DNA from: Miniphocaeibacter halophilus
GTDB taxonomy: Bacteria > Bacillota > Clostridia > Tissierellales > Peptoniphilaceae
Direction: 5' to 3'
Length of the DNA stretch: 64,000 nucleotides
NCBI RefSeq assembly: GCF_016458825.1
Contig: NZ_CP066744.1
Location: 253,001 to 317,000, forward strand
Made by a program: the position numbers and the translations under genes. Positions within the stretch are counted from its first letter, which is position 1, and every line of letters begins with the position of its first letter. The notes beneath the pieces were generated by a model, which saw only the letters and a list, made by a program, of their open reading frames with translations, did not search any database and had not been told where the DNA came from. Below are positions 8,302-19,600 of the stretch, piece by piece.

Positions 8302-10707
8302 TTACTCTACTTTAATGTTCTCGACTTTTTTGTTTCCTTCTATTGTGGTACTACCATAGAAATTAGTAAATTTAACCTTAACTGGACTAGTTGTTTCAGA
8401 TCCATTTAGGCATATTTTTGCTACCAATTTATTATCGCTGTTTAATTCTACTTTAACTTCTAGTTCATAAATAACATCATCATATTTGATTTTTGAATCT
8501 TTTCCTTTTCTCTCAAATATCTTATATTTATAAACCCCTTCTTCTTTAAATTCTAATTTCTCAAAAGATCCAAATCCATATTCATCATTTCTTGTGATTA
8601 ACCTTACATCTTTTGTATTTTCAATACCTTCTAATACAAATGAAAATTGGTTAGCTTTTAACTTTCTTCCTCTTAATTCTTTTTCGATGACTATTTCGAC
8701 TTCTATTGGTTGCGGTTCTATATAGGTGTTATTAAAGACTGGCAAACCTTCTATAGCTTCTCCATTTTCATTCAGATACTCAATTTTTGTTTCTAGTTCG
8801 TTTGTTTCTTCATTTATGCTTGCAGTTATCTTTACCTTGTATATGATTTCGTCATAGTTAATATCTGGATCCCTTCCCTTTTCTTCTGTTAGGGTATAAG
8901 TATATTCTCCGGCTTTTGGTATCTTTATGCCTGTTATACTAAAGGACGTGCCTGTATTTTTCCCTGTGTAACGTTCTTCATCGTTCTCATCATTAACTAG
9001 TACAAAGCTAAATTCATTATTCTCTAAGTCTCTTCCGGTTAATTCTTTACTTCCTTTTATTGATACTTTTGCCGGTTTTATAATAGGATTTACTACTTCC
9101 ACGTAAACCCCTACTTTATCATCTTTTCTTATTTCAAAGAATTCACTAGGAATGTATTTAGCCTTACCATATCCCGGAGGAGATTTTACTTCTATTATTT
9201 TATATTGTCCCGGTTCCAGTTTTTTAAATTCTACAATACCTTCTTCATTGGTAGTTCTTTCTAATTCACCGTTATCTAAAGGTTCATAATCTATATATTT
9301 CCCTTCCTCATTCTGTTTTTGTATTTTAAAAACAACTCCGGAAATTGTATTATTTTCATTATCTAATTTTTTAATACGTAATTCTCCCGGATCTACAGAT
9401 TCTACTCCGGATTCTGCTTTTTTAAATTCAATTTCCCACTCTGATGAATCTTCATCTTTTTCATTCCATCTAATTGTTGCTTTATTTACATATTTTTTAT
9501 CTGTAGCTTTATCTGTGACAATAGTGTCAAAAGAAATATCATAGGCAAGAACTTGACCTTTTGATATACCTTCTTTACTATAAACAATCTTCATATAGTC
9601 TTTTTGTTCCTGACTAATTAAATCAGATGCAGTGTCAATTATATTATTTAGACTCTCTCCCTCATCCATTAATCCATCATAAGTAATGCCATTACCGGGT
9701 TCTTCGTCTGTTAAACTACCAAATCCTATTAATATAGTTTTATCAAATATTCCTATTACAGGAGTACTTGTTCCCTTTATTCGATTGTAAAAATCCTCAT
9801 ATTTTTCCTCAGGATTTGGTCTAAGAATTTCTCCGGTTTTTACTGTTCTGTAAGTTATAGAAGTATCGCTCATTGTTTTTTCCGGAGTTGGTACAAATAA
9901 CGGTGTAGAAATATTAAAACTTTTCTCATCTATTTCCAGTCCATCCGTTATTTCATCTTCAAAAATCATATTATATTTATTTGTAATTTTTTTACTGGCA
10001 ATCATATTTGCAAGTTGATCGTAATTTATATTAATGTGCCAATTTAATTTATTTTTACCTTGATATTGTCTTCCATCTTTTGTAAATTTGAGTTTATCTT
10101 CACTAATTGGATTCTTTCCATCGCCATGTCCCGGCCCCGGTGGATCTGTCTTTGGATCTACCTTTATAGTAATTTCTCCTTCTTCAGTAGAAATAATAAG
10201 ATCCCCATCACTAATTAAATAACCTTCTATTTCAAAATAACCATTTTTTAACTCTATTTTTTTCTCTACTTCTTCATTAAATGTCGTTATTATTTTTCCA
10301 TCTTTAATTATAAAAGTTCCTATTTTAAACTCACCATCACAAATTAAATCCTGTGGCTCATCTATTTTCATATCTACAAAATTAGAATCTGGTAAATCGA
10401 TTGTAAAATAATCTTCATTTTTTATATCTTTTAGATTCTCTTTAGAAACTGACCATTCGAATCTTATCTTTATAGTATCTCCATTTTTTATTTCCGGTTG
10501 TGGTTCAACTTTATTTCCATTTTCATCAATAATTGGTATTTTATTACCATCCTGTAATAAATACAATATAGTCTTCTCAAGTGTTATTTTGTCAGTAACA
10601 TTTTCCCCAATATTATTATCAGCTCTTATGTTACTAAAAGGAATAAAAATATTTATCATCATTATAATAACTAAAAATAACGATAATTTTTTATGTTTCT
10701 TTCTCAT
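8302..10707 (-). CDS. Cna-type adhesin/pilin-like surface protein, C-terminally truncated
   Basis: The product is 801 aa with a signal peptide (about 1-29). An adhesin-like region follows (about 60-430, including LNWHININYDQLANM and FEDEITDGLEIDEKSF, as in collagen-binding or agglutinin-type domains). Then come one SpaA/Cna_B domain (about 437-543, ISGVVFKIQ and GQYKIIEVKSPPGY) and two FctA/Spy0128-like pilin domains (about 544-660 and 662-785). The chain ends TTIEGNKKVENIKVE, in the first strand of a further domain, and it lacks the expected LPxTG anchor. A recognisable Cna_B remnant follows out of frame. The protein may thus be secreted rather than wall-linked. It is transcribed from the duplicated promoter at 10.9 kb, divergent from the MalT-like regulator. 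Confidence 0.82.
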   Translation of the reverse strand: MRKKHKKLSLFLVIIMMINIFIPFSNIRADNNIGENVTDKITLEKTILYLLQDGNKIPIIDENGNKVEPQPEIKNGDTIKIRFEWSVSKENLKDIKNEDYFTIDLPDSNFVDMKIDEPQDLICDGEFKIGTFIIKDGKIITTFNEEVEKKIELKNGYFEIEGYLISDGDLIISTEEGEITIKVDPKTDPPGPGHGDGKNPISEDKLKFTKDGRQYQGKNKLNWHININYDQLANMIASKKITNKYNMIFEDEITDGLEIDEKSFNISTPLFVPTPEKTMSDTSITYRTVKTGEILRPNPEEKYEDFYNRIKGTSTPVIGIFDKTILIGFGSLTDEEPGNGITYDGLMDEGESLNNIIDTASDLISQEQKDYMKIVYSKEGISKGQVLAYDISFDTIVTDKATDKKYVNKATIRWNEKDEDSSEWEIEFKKAESGVESVDPGELRIKKLDNENNTISGVVFKIQKQNEEGKYIDYEPLDNGELERTTNEEGIVEFKKLEPGQYKIIEVKSPPGYGKAKYIPSEFFEIRKDDKVGVYVEVVNPIIKPAKVSIKGSKELTGRDLENNEFSFVLVNDENDEERYTGKNTGTSFSITGIKIPKAGEYTYTLTEEKGRDPDINYDEIIYKVKITASINEETNELETKIEYLNENGEAIEGLPVFNNTYIEPQPIEVEIVIEKELRGRKLKANQFSFVLEGIENTKDVRLITRNDEYGFGSFEKLEFKEEGVYKYKIFERKGKDSKIKYDDVIYELEVKVELNSDNKLVAKICLNGSETTSPVKVKFTNFYGSTTIEGNKKVENIKVE

Positions 10708-10774
10708 AATATTGACCTTCCCTTCTGATTAAAAACCTTTTATCAATTTTACTAGTTTTTTTAACTCTTATGTT

Positions 10775-10949
10775 TGTTATCGTTTTCCTACCATCTACGT
10801 CAGCTGTCCTTTATTTTCAAACTTATAACCACTCTTTTTCCACCAAAATATATACTAATAAACGTTCAAATTTAGCCTTTATCTATTAATTTCATATTAT
10901 TATCTCAAGTTACTATTGTCAATTTTATGGTAGCTATGCCTGGCATAAT
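10775..10949 (-). promoter_or_regulatory. Duplicated promoter/leader region, copy 1
   Basis: This 175-bp stretch is nearly collinear with 21975-22149 (about 85-90% identical by eye, almost gap-free). On the minus strand it holds -35 TTGACA (10917-10922), a 17-bp spacer and -10 TAATAT (10894-10899). Twelve bp upstream of the -35 lies the palindrome TATGCC-T-GGCATA (10935-10947). The resulting 5' leader would be about 180 nt and is itself conserved between the two copies, so it may also act in RNA. The divergent MalT/LuxR regulator gene starts 160 bp away and is the obvious candidate activator. Confidence 0.7.
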
Positions 10950-11108
10950 GTTTTTAGTTTTAAATATTGGAATTTCAACATTTTATTGTTATAATATATG
11001 CATAATAGTTGTTTTTATTTATTAAATATATTTCACATATATATTTGTTTCTATTAAATTTATTATAATAATATTATTTTTCTTTTTTAAAATTATAAGG
11101 AGAGTATT

Positions 11109-13601
11109 ATGGCTAGAAATATCTATAAAGTTCCTGAAGCACAAAAAGATTGGATTCGAAGAAGTAACTCTATAAATAAGTTAAAAAAAATCAATAAAAC
11201 TAAAAATAATTTTGCAATTATAGCACCTGGAGGCTATGGAAAAACCATCCTAGCTATACAATTTTTAAGTGAAACAAAAGGTAAGAAAGCTTGGATTACA
11301 ATAAACAAAAAAAATAATGATATATCTTCTTTTTTAAAAGTTTTCTTAAATGCTCTATCAAAAATATTACAAAATCAAAAATTTAAAGAACTTCTACTTT
11401 CTTACAAGGGGAATTATTCCCTTGGAGAAGTTTTGGAAATACTTCAATTGCTTCCTAACACAACAGCAAACTATTTCATTATTGTTGATGATTTACATAA
11501 GGCCGATGAAGAAATACTGAATACACTTTCCTTAATACTTAAAAGTTTAAATAATAGTTCTATAATTATTGGCTTAATAGGTAGAGTAACCATTCCTAAT
11601 TTAGATGATAACGTTTTAACCCTATCTTCAAATGACCTAACTTTTTCAAACGATGAAATTAATGAATTATGTATAAATGAAAATAAACACTTTGACTATG
11701 AAGGAATAAATAAAATTGCCAAACTAACTAAAGGACAGGCCCTTACAATTAAAGCCTTATTAATTGGAGATGAGGATTTAATAAATAATGCCATATTAAC
11801 ATATAAAGATCTGGATAATTATATTGATGAAATAATTCATCAATCTTGGAACTTGGAAATTCTTAATTTTGTTTTACATTTAATTTTCATAGATGAAATT
11901 ACACCAGAACTTGCAGTCCGTTTAACCGGTAATGTTAATGCAAAAAAAATATTGTATAAATTACATAAAGAAAATATTTTTTTATTAAAAATTGATAATA
12001 ATACCTATACAATACATGACTTATTTATAGATTATTTAGTAAAAAAATCAACAGCTATACTTAATAATGAAATATTGTATAAGATAAAGAAAATTTCAGC
12101 AGAAATTTACTTTGAACAAGAAGATTATCTTTCTGCAGCAAAATTATATTTAGAAAATAGGGACTTTCATAGTGCAATTAACTCTTTAATAGAAGGTAGC
12201 AAATACGAAAATCATATTCCAATAGAAAAATATATGAAATTTATAGAAAAAGAAATTCTTCCATTATCCGAAGATGATATTATTAACAACTATTATCTGC
12301 TTTTTGAAAAAACTTGGTATGGATTTTTATGTGGAAATAGTAAACTTTTTAATGAAGGGATACAAGCTATTATTAATATAATTCCTAAGATAATAGAAGA
12401 AACTCCCGAGCATATTCAAACCATTATTTTTTTAGTTAGCCTGTACTACAATATGTCCTTAAAAGATTTTGCTTTAAAAGTTGTTAATCTTATTAATAAT
12501 TTTGATTTTCAGTTGGGTAATAATGAAATATCCGTTGTTTCTATAACTCATAATCTACCATATTTCCATCGTTCAATGAGAGATTATAGTGAATTTTATG
12601 ACCTTAATAATGAAGATATTAATATAATAATGAGCTCCTTTGGCATTTTAGTTGAATCTGATGCTCATATATTAGAATCTTGTTTAAAAGCCGGAATATA
12701 TTATGAAAGAAATAATATTTTAATAGCAGCTAAATATGCCTTAGATGCCTATGGTAATATTACAGAAAACACTAACTATGAAACTGTTTTCTGTGCTTCA
12801 ATGATATTAATAAGTACACTAAAACCTTTAGGGGCAGAAAAACAAATATCAAAAATATATAATTTCCTAGAAAATTATATAAAAAAATGGCCTGCAAATA
12901 ACTTATATTCTAACTTAAAAGCAATGGTAATTTTCAGAGAAATCAATCAAGGTAATTTAGAAAATATAAAAAATTGGTTAGATATTAATTATATACCTAA
13001 AACAAAAAATCTTTCTTTTTGTAAATTAGGTCTATATTATACAATTGTATATAGTTATATAGCATTGGAAGAGTATGATAAAGCTATAGAATTTGGAAAA
13101 AAACTGAATTTATTCGCAAAGAATTATAATAGACCGCTTGATCAAATTGAAAGTAATATACTCTTAAGTATATCCTATTATGAAAAACATCTAATCGAGG
13201 AGTCCTATATTCACTTAAAAAGAGCCTTGAATATTTCATATCCTTATAATTTTACAAGACAATTTATCAAATATGGAATTCATACTTACCCTATTTTACT
13301 AGGATTAATTAATCAAAATAAAATTAAGAAAGGTCAAGTTGAATATGTTGAAACAATAATTAATAATATTAGTAATGAATATGATAGTACTATTTTAGGA
13401 AAAGTTGATAAATTATCACCTAGAAGACAAATGATACTAGAATTATTAAATGAAGATTTAACCTATGCAGAAATAGCTAAAAAAACAGGCCTTACATTTG
13501 GTACAATTAAAAATCACATTGGACTTTTATATAAAACCTTAAATGTTCAAAATGCTCAAGATGCCATAGAAAAAGGTAAGATGCTTGGATTCCTGAAATA
13601 A
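11109..13601 (+). CDS. MalT/LAL-type ATP-dependent LuxR-family transcriptional regulator
   Basis: The product is 830 aa. The N-terminal STAND NTPase domain has Walker A GGYGKT (residues 41-46) and Walker B IIVDDLHKAD. A long helical middle region, probably TPR-like, follows. The C-terminal LuxR helix-turn-helix occupies about 770-830 (LSPRRQMILELLNEDLTYAE, then IAKKTGLTFGTIKNHIGLLY). Proteins of this design oligomerise on ATP plus inducer binding and activate promoters from sites upstream of the -35. AAGGAGAG precedes the ATG. It is divergent from the 8302-10707 surface gene and convergent with the 2704-aa surface gene. Those two carry the same palindrome-bearing promoter, so it probably controls both; this is inference. 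Confidence 0.88.
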   Translation: MARNIYKVPEAQKDWIRRSNSINKLKKINKTKNNFAIIAPGGYGKTILAIQFLSETKGKKAWITINKKNNDISSFLKVFLNALSKILQNQKFKELLLSYKGNYSLGEVLEILQLLPNTTANYFIIVDDLHKADEEILNTLSLILKSLNNSSIIIGLIGRVTIPNLDDNVLTLSSNDLTFSNDEINELCINENKHFDYEGINKIAKLTKGQALTIKALLIGDEDLINNAILTYKDLDNYIDEIIHQSWNLEILNFVLHLIFIDEITPELAVRLTGNVNAKKILYKLHKENIFLLKIDNNTYTIHDLFIDYLVKKSTAILNNEILYKIKKISAEIYFEQEDYLSAAKLYLENRDFHSAINSLIEGSKYENHIPIEKYMKFIEKEILPLSEDDIINNYYLLFEKTWYGFLCGNSKLFNEGIQAIINIIPKIIEETPEHIQTIIFLVSLYYNMSLKDFALKVVNLINNFDFQLGNNEISVVSITHNLPYFHRSMRDYSEFYDLNNEDINIIMSSFGILVESDAHILESCLKAGIYYERNNILIAAKYALDAYGNITENTNYETVFCASMILISTLKPLGAEKQISKIYNFLENYIKKWPANNLYSNLKAMVIFREINQGNLENIKNWLDINYIPKTKNLSFCKLGLYYTIVYSYIALEEYDKAIEFGKKLNLFAKNYNRPLDQIESNILLSISYYEKHLIEESYIHLKRALNISYPYNFTRQFIKYGIHTYPILLGLINQNKIKKGQVEYVETIINNISNEYDSTILGKVDKLSPRRQMILELLNEDLTYAEIAKKTGLTFGTIKNHIGLLYKTLNVQNAQDAIEKGKMLGFLK

Positions 13602-13606
13602 TAGCA

Positions 13607-13648
13607 CAAAAATAGCAATAACCCTAAGAGAGTTATTGCTATTTTTTT
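13607..13648. terminator. Bidirectional terminator between convergent genes
   Basis: A 12-bp stem, AATAGCAATAAC (13611-13622) with GTTATTGCTATT (13632-13643), is flanked by an A-run and a T-run. It ends both the regulator (+) and the giant surface gene (-). Confidence 0.9.
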
Positions 13649-13656
13649 ATTGTATA

Positions 13657-16600
13657 TTATCTATTACTAAGTATATAGTCCATAACAACTTCCGGAACAT
13701 AATTTCCTCTAGATAGTACTATTGGATAACCGTTCTTTGTTGCATATGGTGCACCAACTATAGCATCTGGGAATACTTCTCCACTTGCTATTACTACATG
13801 TTTTGGTTTTACATATACCTGTTCTGCCACCAATACTGATGTTTCATATCTGTCAGCACCAGCTATTCTATCTACTGTTGCAAATTTCTTAACTTCATTT
13901 GCTACTGCTCCTGATACTGAATTAACTCCACCACCAATAGTAACCTTAGATAAGTTCCAGTCTTTTATTGTTTTTACTGTACTTGCAGGTAACTCCCTTG
14001 GTTTTGTTAATAGTATTGGCATATTTCCTTCTACTCCCATAGATGTCATTGCTATGGCATCTGGGAAGTTTGTTCCGTCAACTAATATTGCCTCTGTTTT
14101 ACTTCCTGTTAATCCTCTTACTCTATTTCCTACAAGTATTGCTGTATCATATCTATCTGGTCCACCTATTCTTTCTATGGTGTAGCCGGATAATGCTTTT
14201 TCTACTTTTTCAGATATTGAATCTCTTCCACCTATTAATATTACTTTAGTCGCTCCAAGTCTATTTATTTCAGCCTTTACTTCTGCTGGAATAGCATTTT
14301 TTCTTGTTAACATTATTGGTGCATCTAATTTATTTGCAAGTACTGTTGCTGTTAATTCATCTGTATATTTTTCTCCACTTGCTAGTAATACTATATTGGA
14401 TTTGTTATATTCTTTTGCTACATCTGCTGATGTACCATACCTATCCTTACCCCATAACCTATATTGTACAAAGTCCATTAACTGATTTTCCACGTTCTTA
14501 GTTAAGGTCTTAGGTCCTCCAACTAGTGTTATTTCTTTTATTGTTGGTTTTATAGGAGGTGTAGGATCAATTGGTTTTTTATAATTATTAATAACAGTAA
14601 TCTTACCTTCTATATTCTCACCAGAAATATTTACTTTTCCATCCTTAGGGGAATATGTCGGCTTAAATCCATGAGTTTCAATTTCTTCTACTATATAATC
14701 TGCATAATATAAGTTTTTAAGAGTTAAGGATTGTCCAGCCTTAAGTTTAAAGGTATAAGTATTACCTTCCTTTGTTAGTCCTTCAATTCCTTCTAATACA
14801 CTTTCTCCATTACCTTTAAGAGGTCCTTTAATTGTAAACTTAAATTCTAAGTTTTTATTTTTATTCGTATTTGGTGTTTTCTTGTCAAATTCTTTCTTTA
14901 TAGTAAGTTTTCCATTAATCTTAGCATCATACTTGTTAGTTACTATTAAACCATCTTCGCTATATATTGTTTTATAATCTTCTATTTTCTCTTTTTCTTT
15001 TACAGTATATTTGTATTGGTGAGCATCTTCTGAATCATATTTTTGTAAATTTTCCCATGTGTATATGAACTCATTGTGATTTCCATCTTCCGGTGTTACT
15101 TTAGTTGGTTTAATATCTGTTTCTTTACCATCTCTTAGTAAGATTAAATCCACTTTTACATGCTCTTTTAATAGTCCACCATCCCAGATTTTCTTAGCTG
15201 TTATGTCTACAGTTTCATCTCCGGTTTTTGGACTGTTGGTAACAGTTACAATGGCAGCTTTTGCTTCATCGGATAAGGTTACTTCTTGTCCAGGATTATA
15301 GCTTGCTACAAATCCTTGAGTGTCAATTTCTTCTACCTTGTAGTCACCATAGTATAGTCCTTCCAGTGTCTTACTCTCTCCTGCTTTTAGTTCAAAGATT
15401 TCTTCAAATTTTCCTGCTTCACTTTCCGGTCCTGTTACCTTAAATTTAAAGGTTGGTGATGGTTTTATTGCACTTCTTGTTTTAATGCCATCGTCAAATG
15501 CTTTTTTGATTGTGAGCTTTCCATCTTTTTCTGCCACATAGTCATTGTAGACTTCTAGGCCATCTACATTGGATTCATAGTACTTAGGAACTGTTGCTTC
15601 CTTTACTTCATAGGTGTATTCGTGTCCATCTTTGCCATACTTGGTTAAGTTCTTCCAAGTGTAGGTGTATTCCTTTTGTCCCGGTTTATCAGGTGTAATT
15701 GAAGTTGGTTTAATATCTGTTTCTTTACCATCTCTTAGAAGAACTAAATCTACTGCTTTGTAGTCCTTAATTAAACCGTCTCTCCAGATTTTCTTAGCTG
15801 TTATGTCTACAGTTTCATCTCCGGTTTTTGGACTGTTGGTTACAGTTACAATGGCAGCTTTTGCTTCATCGGATAAGGTTACTTCTTGTCCAGGATTATA
15901 GCTTGCTACAAATCCTTGAGTGTCAATTTCTTCTACCTTGTAGTCACCATAGTATAGTCCTTCCAGTGTCTTACTCTCTCCTGCTTTTAGTTCAAAGATT
16001 TCTTCAAATTTTCCTGCTTCACTTTCCGGTCCTGTTACCTTGAATTTAAAGGTCGGTGATGGTTTTATTGCACTTCTTGTTTTAATACCATCGTCAAATT
16101 CTTTCTTTATTGTAAGCTTTCCATCTTTTTCTGCCACATAATCATTGTAGACTTCTAGGCCATCTACATTGGATTCATAGTACTTAGGAACTGTTGCTTC
16201 CTTTACTTCATAGGTGTATTCGTGTCCATCTTTGCCATACTTGGTTAAGTTCTTCCAAGTGTAGGTGTATTCCTTTTGTCCCGGTTTATCAGGTGTAATT
16301 GAAGTTGGTTTAATATCTGTTTCTTTACCATCTCTTAGAAGAACTAAATCTACTGCTTTGTAGTCCTTAATTAAACCGTCTCTCCAGATTTTCTTAGCTG
16401 TTATGTCTACAGTTTCATCTCCGGTTTTTGGACTGTTGGTTACAGTTACAATGGCAGCTTTTGCTTCATCGGATAAGGTTACTTCTTGTCCAGGATTATA
16501 GCTTGCTATAAATCCTTGAGTGTCAATTTCTTCTACCTTGTAGTCACCATAGTATAGTCCTTCCAGTGTCTTACTCTCTCCTGCTTTTAGTTCAAAGATT

Positions 16601-19600
16601 TCTTCAAATTTTCCTGCTTCACTTTCCGGTCCTGTTACCTTGAATTTAAAGGTCGGTGATGGTTTTATTGCACTTCTTGTTTTAATGCCATCGTCAAATG
16701 CTTTTTTGATTGTAAGCTTTCCATCTTTTTCTGCCACATAATCATTGTAGACTTCTAGGCCATCTACATTGGATTCATAGTACTTAGGAACTGTTGCTTC
16801 CTTTACTTCATAGGTGTATTCGTGTCCATCTTTGCCATACTTGGTTAAGTTCTTCCAAGTGTAGGTGTATTCCTTTTGTCCCGGTTTATCAGGTGTAATT
16901 GAAGTTGGTTTAATATCTGTTTCTTTACCATCTCTTAGAAGAACTAAATCTACTGCTTTGTAGTCCTTAATTAAACCGTCTCTCCAGATTTTCTTAGCTG
17001 TTATGTCTACAGTTTCATCTCCGGTTTTTGGACTGTTGGTTACAGTTACAATGGCAGCTTTTGCTTCATCGGATAAGGTTACTTCTTGTCCAGGATTATA
17101 GCTTGCTATAAATCCTTGAGTGTCAATTTCTTCTACCTTGTAGTCACCATAGTATAGTCCTTCCAGTGTCTTACTCTCTCCTGCTTTTAGTTCAAAGATT
17201 TCTTCAAATTTTCCTGCTTCACTTTCCGGTCCTGTTACCTTGAATTTAAAGGTCGGTGATGGTTTTATTGCACTTCTTGTTTTAATGCCATCGTCAAATG
17301 CTTTTTTGATTGTAAGCTTTCCATCTTTTTCTGCCACATAATCATTGTAGACTTCTAGGCCATCTACATTGGATTCATAGTACTTAGGAACTGTTGCTTC
17401 CTTTACTTCATAGGTGTATTCGTGTCCATCTTTGCCATACTTGGTTAAGTTCTTCCAAGTGTAGGTGTATTCCTTTTGTCCCGGTTTATCAGGTGTAATT
17501 GAAGTTGGTTTAATATCTGTTTCTTTACCATCTCTTAGAAGAACTAAATCTACTGCTTTGTAGTCCTTAATTAAACCGTCTCTCCAGATTTTCTTAGCTG
17601 TTATGTCTACAGTTTCATCTCCGGTTTTTGGACTGTTGGTTACAGTTACAATGGCAGCTTTTGCTTCATCGGATAAGGTTACTTCTTGTCCAGGATTATA
17701 GCTTGCTATAAATCCTTGAGTGTCAATTTCTTCTACCTTGTAGTCACCATAGTATAGTCCTTCCAGTGTCTTACTCTCTCCTGCTTTTAGTTCAAAGATT
17801 TCTTCAAATTTTCCTGCTTCACTTTCCGGTCCTGTTACCTTGAATTTAAAGGTCGGTGATGGTTTTATTGCACTTCTTGTTTTAATGCCATCGTCAAATG
17901 CTTTTTTGATTGTAAGCTTTCCATCTTTTTCTGCCACATAATCATTGTAGACTTCTAGGCCATCTACATTGGATTCATAGTACTTAGGAACTGTTGCTTC
18001 CTTTACTTCATAGGTGTATTCGTGTCCATCTTTGCCATACTTAGTCAGTTTTCCCCAAGTGTAGGTGTATTCCTTTTGTCCCGGTTTATCAGGTGTAATT
18101 GAAGTTGGTTTAATATCTGTTTCTTTACCATCTCTTAGGAGAACTAAATCTACTGCTTTGTAGTCCTCGATTAAACCGTCTCTCCAGATCTTCTTAGCTG
18201 TTATGTCTACAGTTTCATCTCCGGTTTTTGGACTGTTGGTAACAGTTACAATGGCAGCTTTTACTTCATCGGATAAAGTTACTTCTTGTCCAGGATTATA
18301 GCTTGCTACAAATCCTTGAGTGTCAATTTCTTCTACCTTGTAGTCACCATAGTATAGTCCTTCCAGTGTCTTACTCTCTCCTGCTTTTAATTTAAAGAAA
18401 AATCTGGATACATCATTAACTTGTGGAACTTCTGTCAGTCCTTCAATATTTGCTAATGCACTTTCACCATTTTCCTTAATAGGTCCGGTAATTTCAAATT
18501 CAAAAGTTGGAGCTGGTTTTATTTCACTTTTTAGTTTAATACCATTGTCAAATTCTTTCTTTATGGTAAGCTGTCCATCTTGTTTTGCCGTATATTTATT
18601 TGTTATAATTTTACCTGTTTCATCTATACTTGAAGTGTAGTATTTAGGAACTTCTACTTCTTTTACCTTATACTCATATAAATGTCCATCTTCAGCACGT
18701 TCCGGTAAATCTTTCCAGGTATAAGTGTATTCTTTTTTACCGTCTTCTTTTGGAATGACATCATATTTAACATCTTTTAATTCTTCTCCGTCTCGAAGGA
18801 GAACTAAGTTTATAGGTTTATAATCTTTCAATAAACCGTCAGTCCAAATTTTCTTAGCTACAAAGTCTATCTTATTATCTCCAATAAGTTTATTAGTAAC
18901 TACTATTTCTACCGGTTCCTCATCATTTACAACTTCCACTTTTCTATTTTCAGGATTATAACTTGGTTCAAAACCTTCATGCTCCACTTCAATAACTTCA
19001 TAGGTGCCATACATTAAATCTTGAAGTACTGTACATTCTGGTCCCTTTATAGTAAAGAAGTATCTTCCGTTTTCTTCTGTTAACCCTTTTACTCCTACTA
19101 AAGCACTTGTTCCGTCAGTCTTAGTCGGTCCAATTACCTCAAATTTAAATTCAGGATTTTTCCCTGACCTTGTATCTTCACCACCTATATCAATTATTTT
19201 TCTAACCTTTAATTTTCCATCAGCTTCTGCTGTATATTCATTGGTTACTGTAAAACCTTTATCCATATCTCCTGTTACTGTGGATTTATAATATTTAGGT
19301 GTTGATTTTTCCCTTACACTATATTGATACTCTAATCCATTTTCATCAAATTTTTGAAGATCTTTCCAAATATAGATATATTCACTTTGTCCGTCCTCTT
19401 GTGGTGTTATGCTGGTTGGATTAATATCTGTCGCCTTGTCATTTCTATAGAGAACCAAATCCACTTTTTTATGTTCGTCTAACAGGCCACCAACCCATAC
19501 TTTTTTAGCTCTTATGTCTACTTTATCGTCTCCGGCTTTTGGTGTATTTGTAACAACTAATTCTTGTTTTTTATTGTTAATAGCCAAATCAACTTTTCCA

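Noticed and set aside
13607-13648. Hairpin considered as a regulatory RNA
   Set aside because: It is an ordinary bidirectional terminator between convergent genes.
15181-18393. Regular repeats considered as a CRISPR array
   Set aside because: The unit is 600 bp, continuous coding sequence with no spacers.
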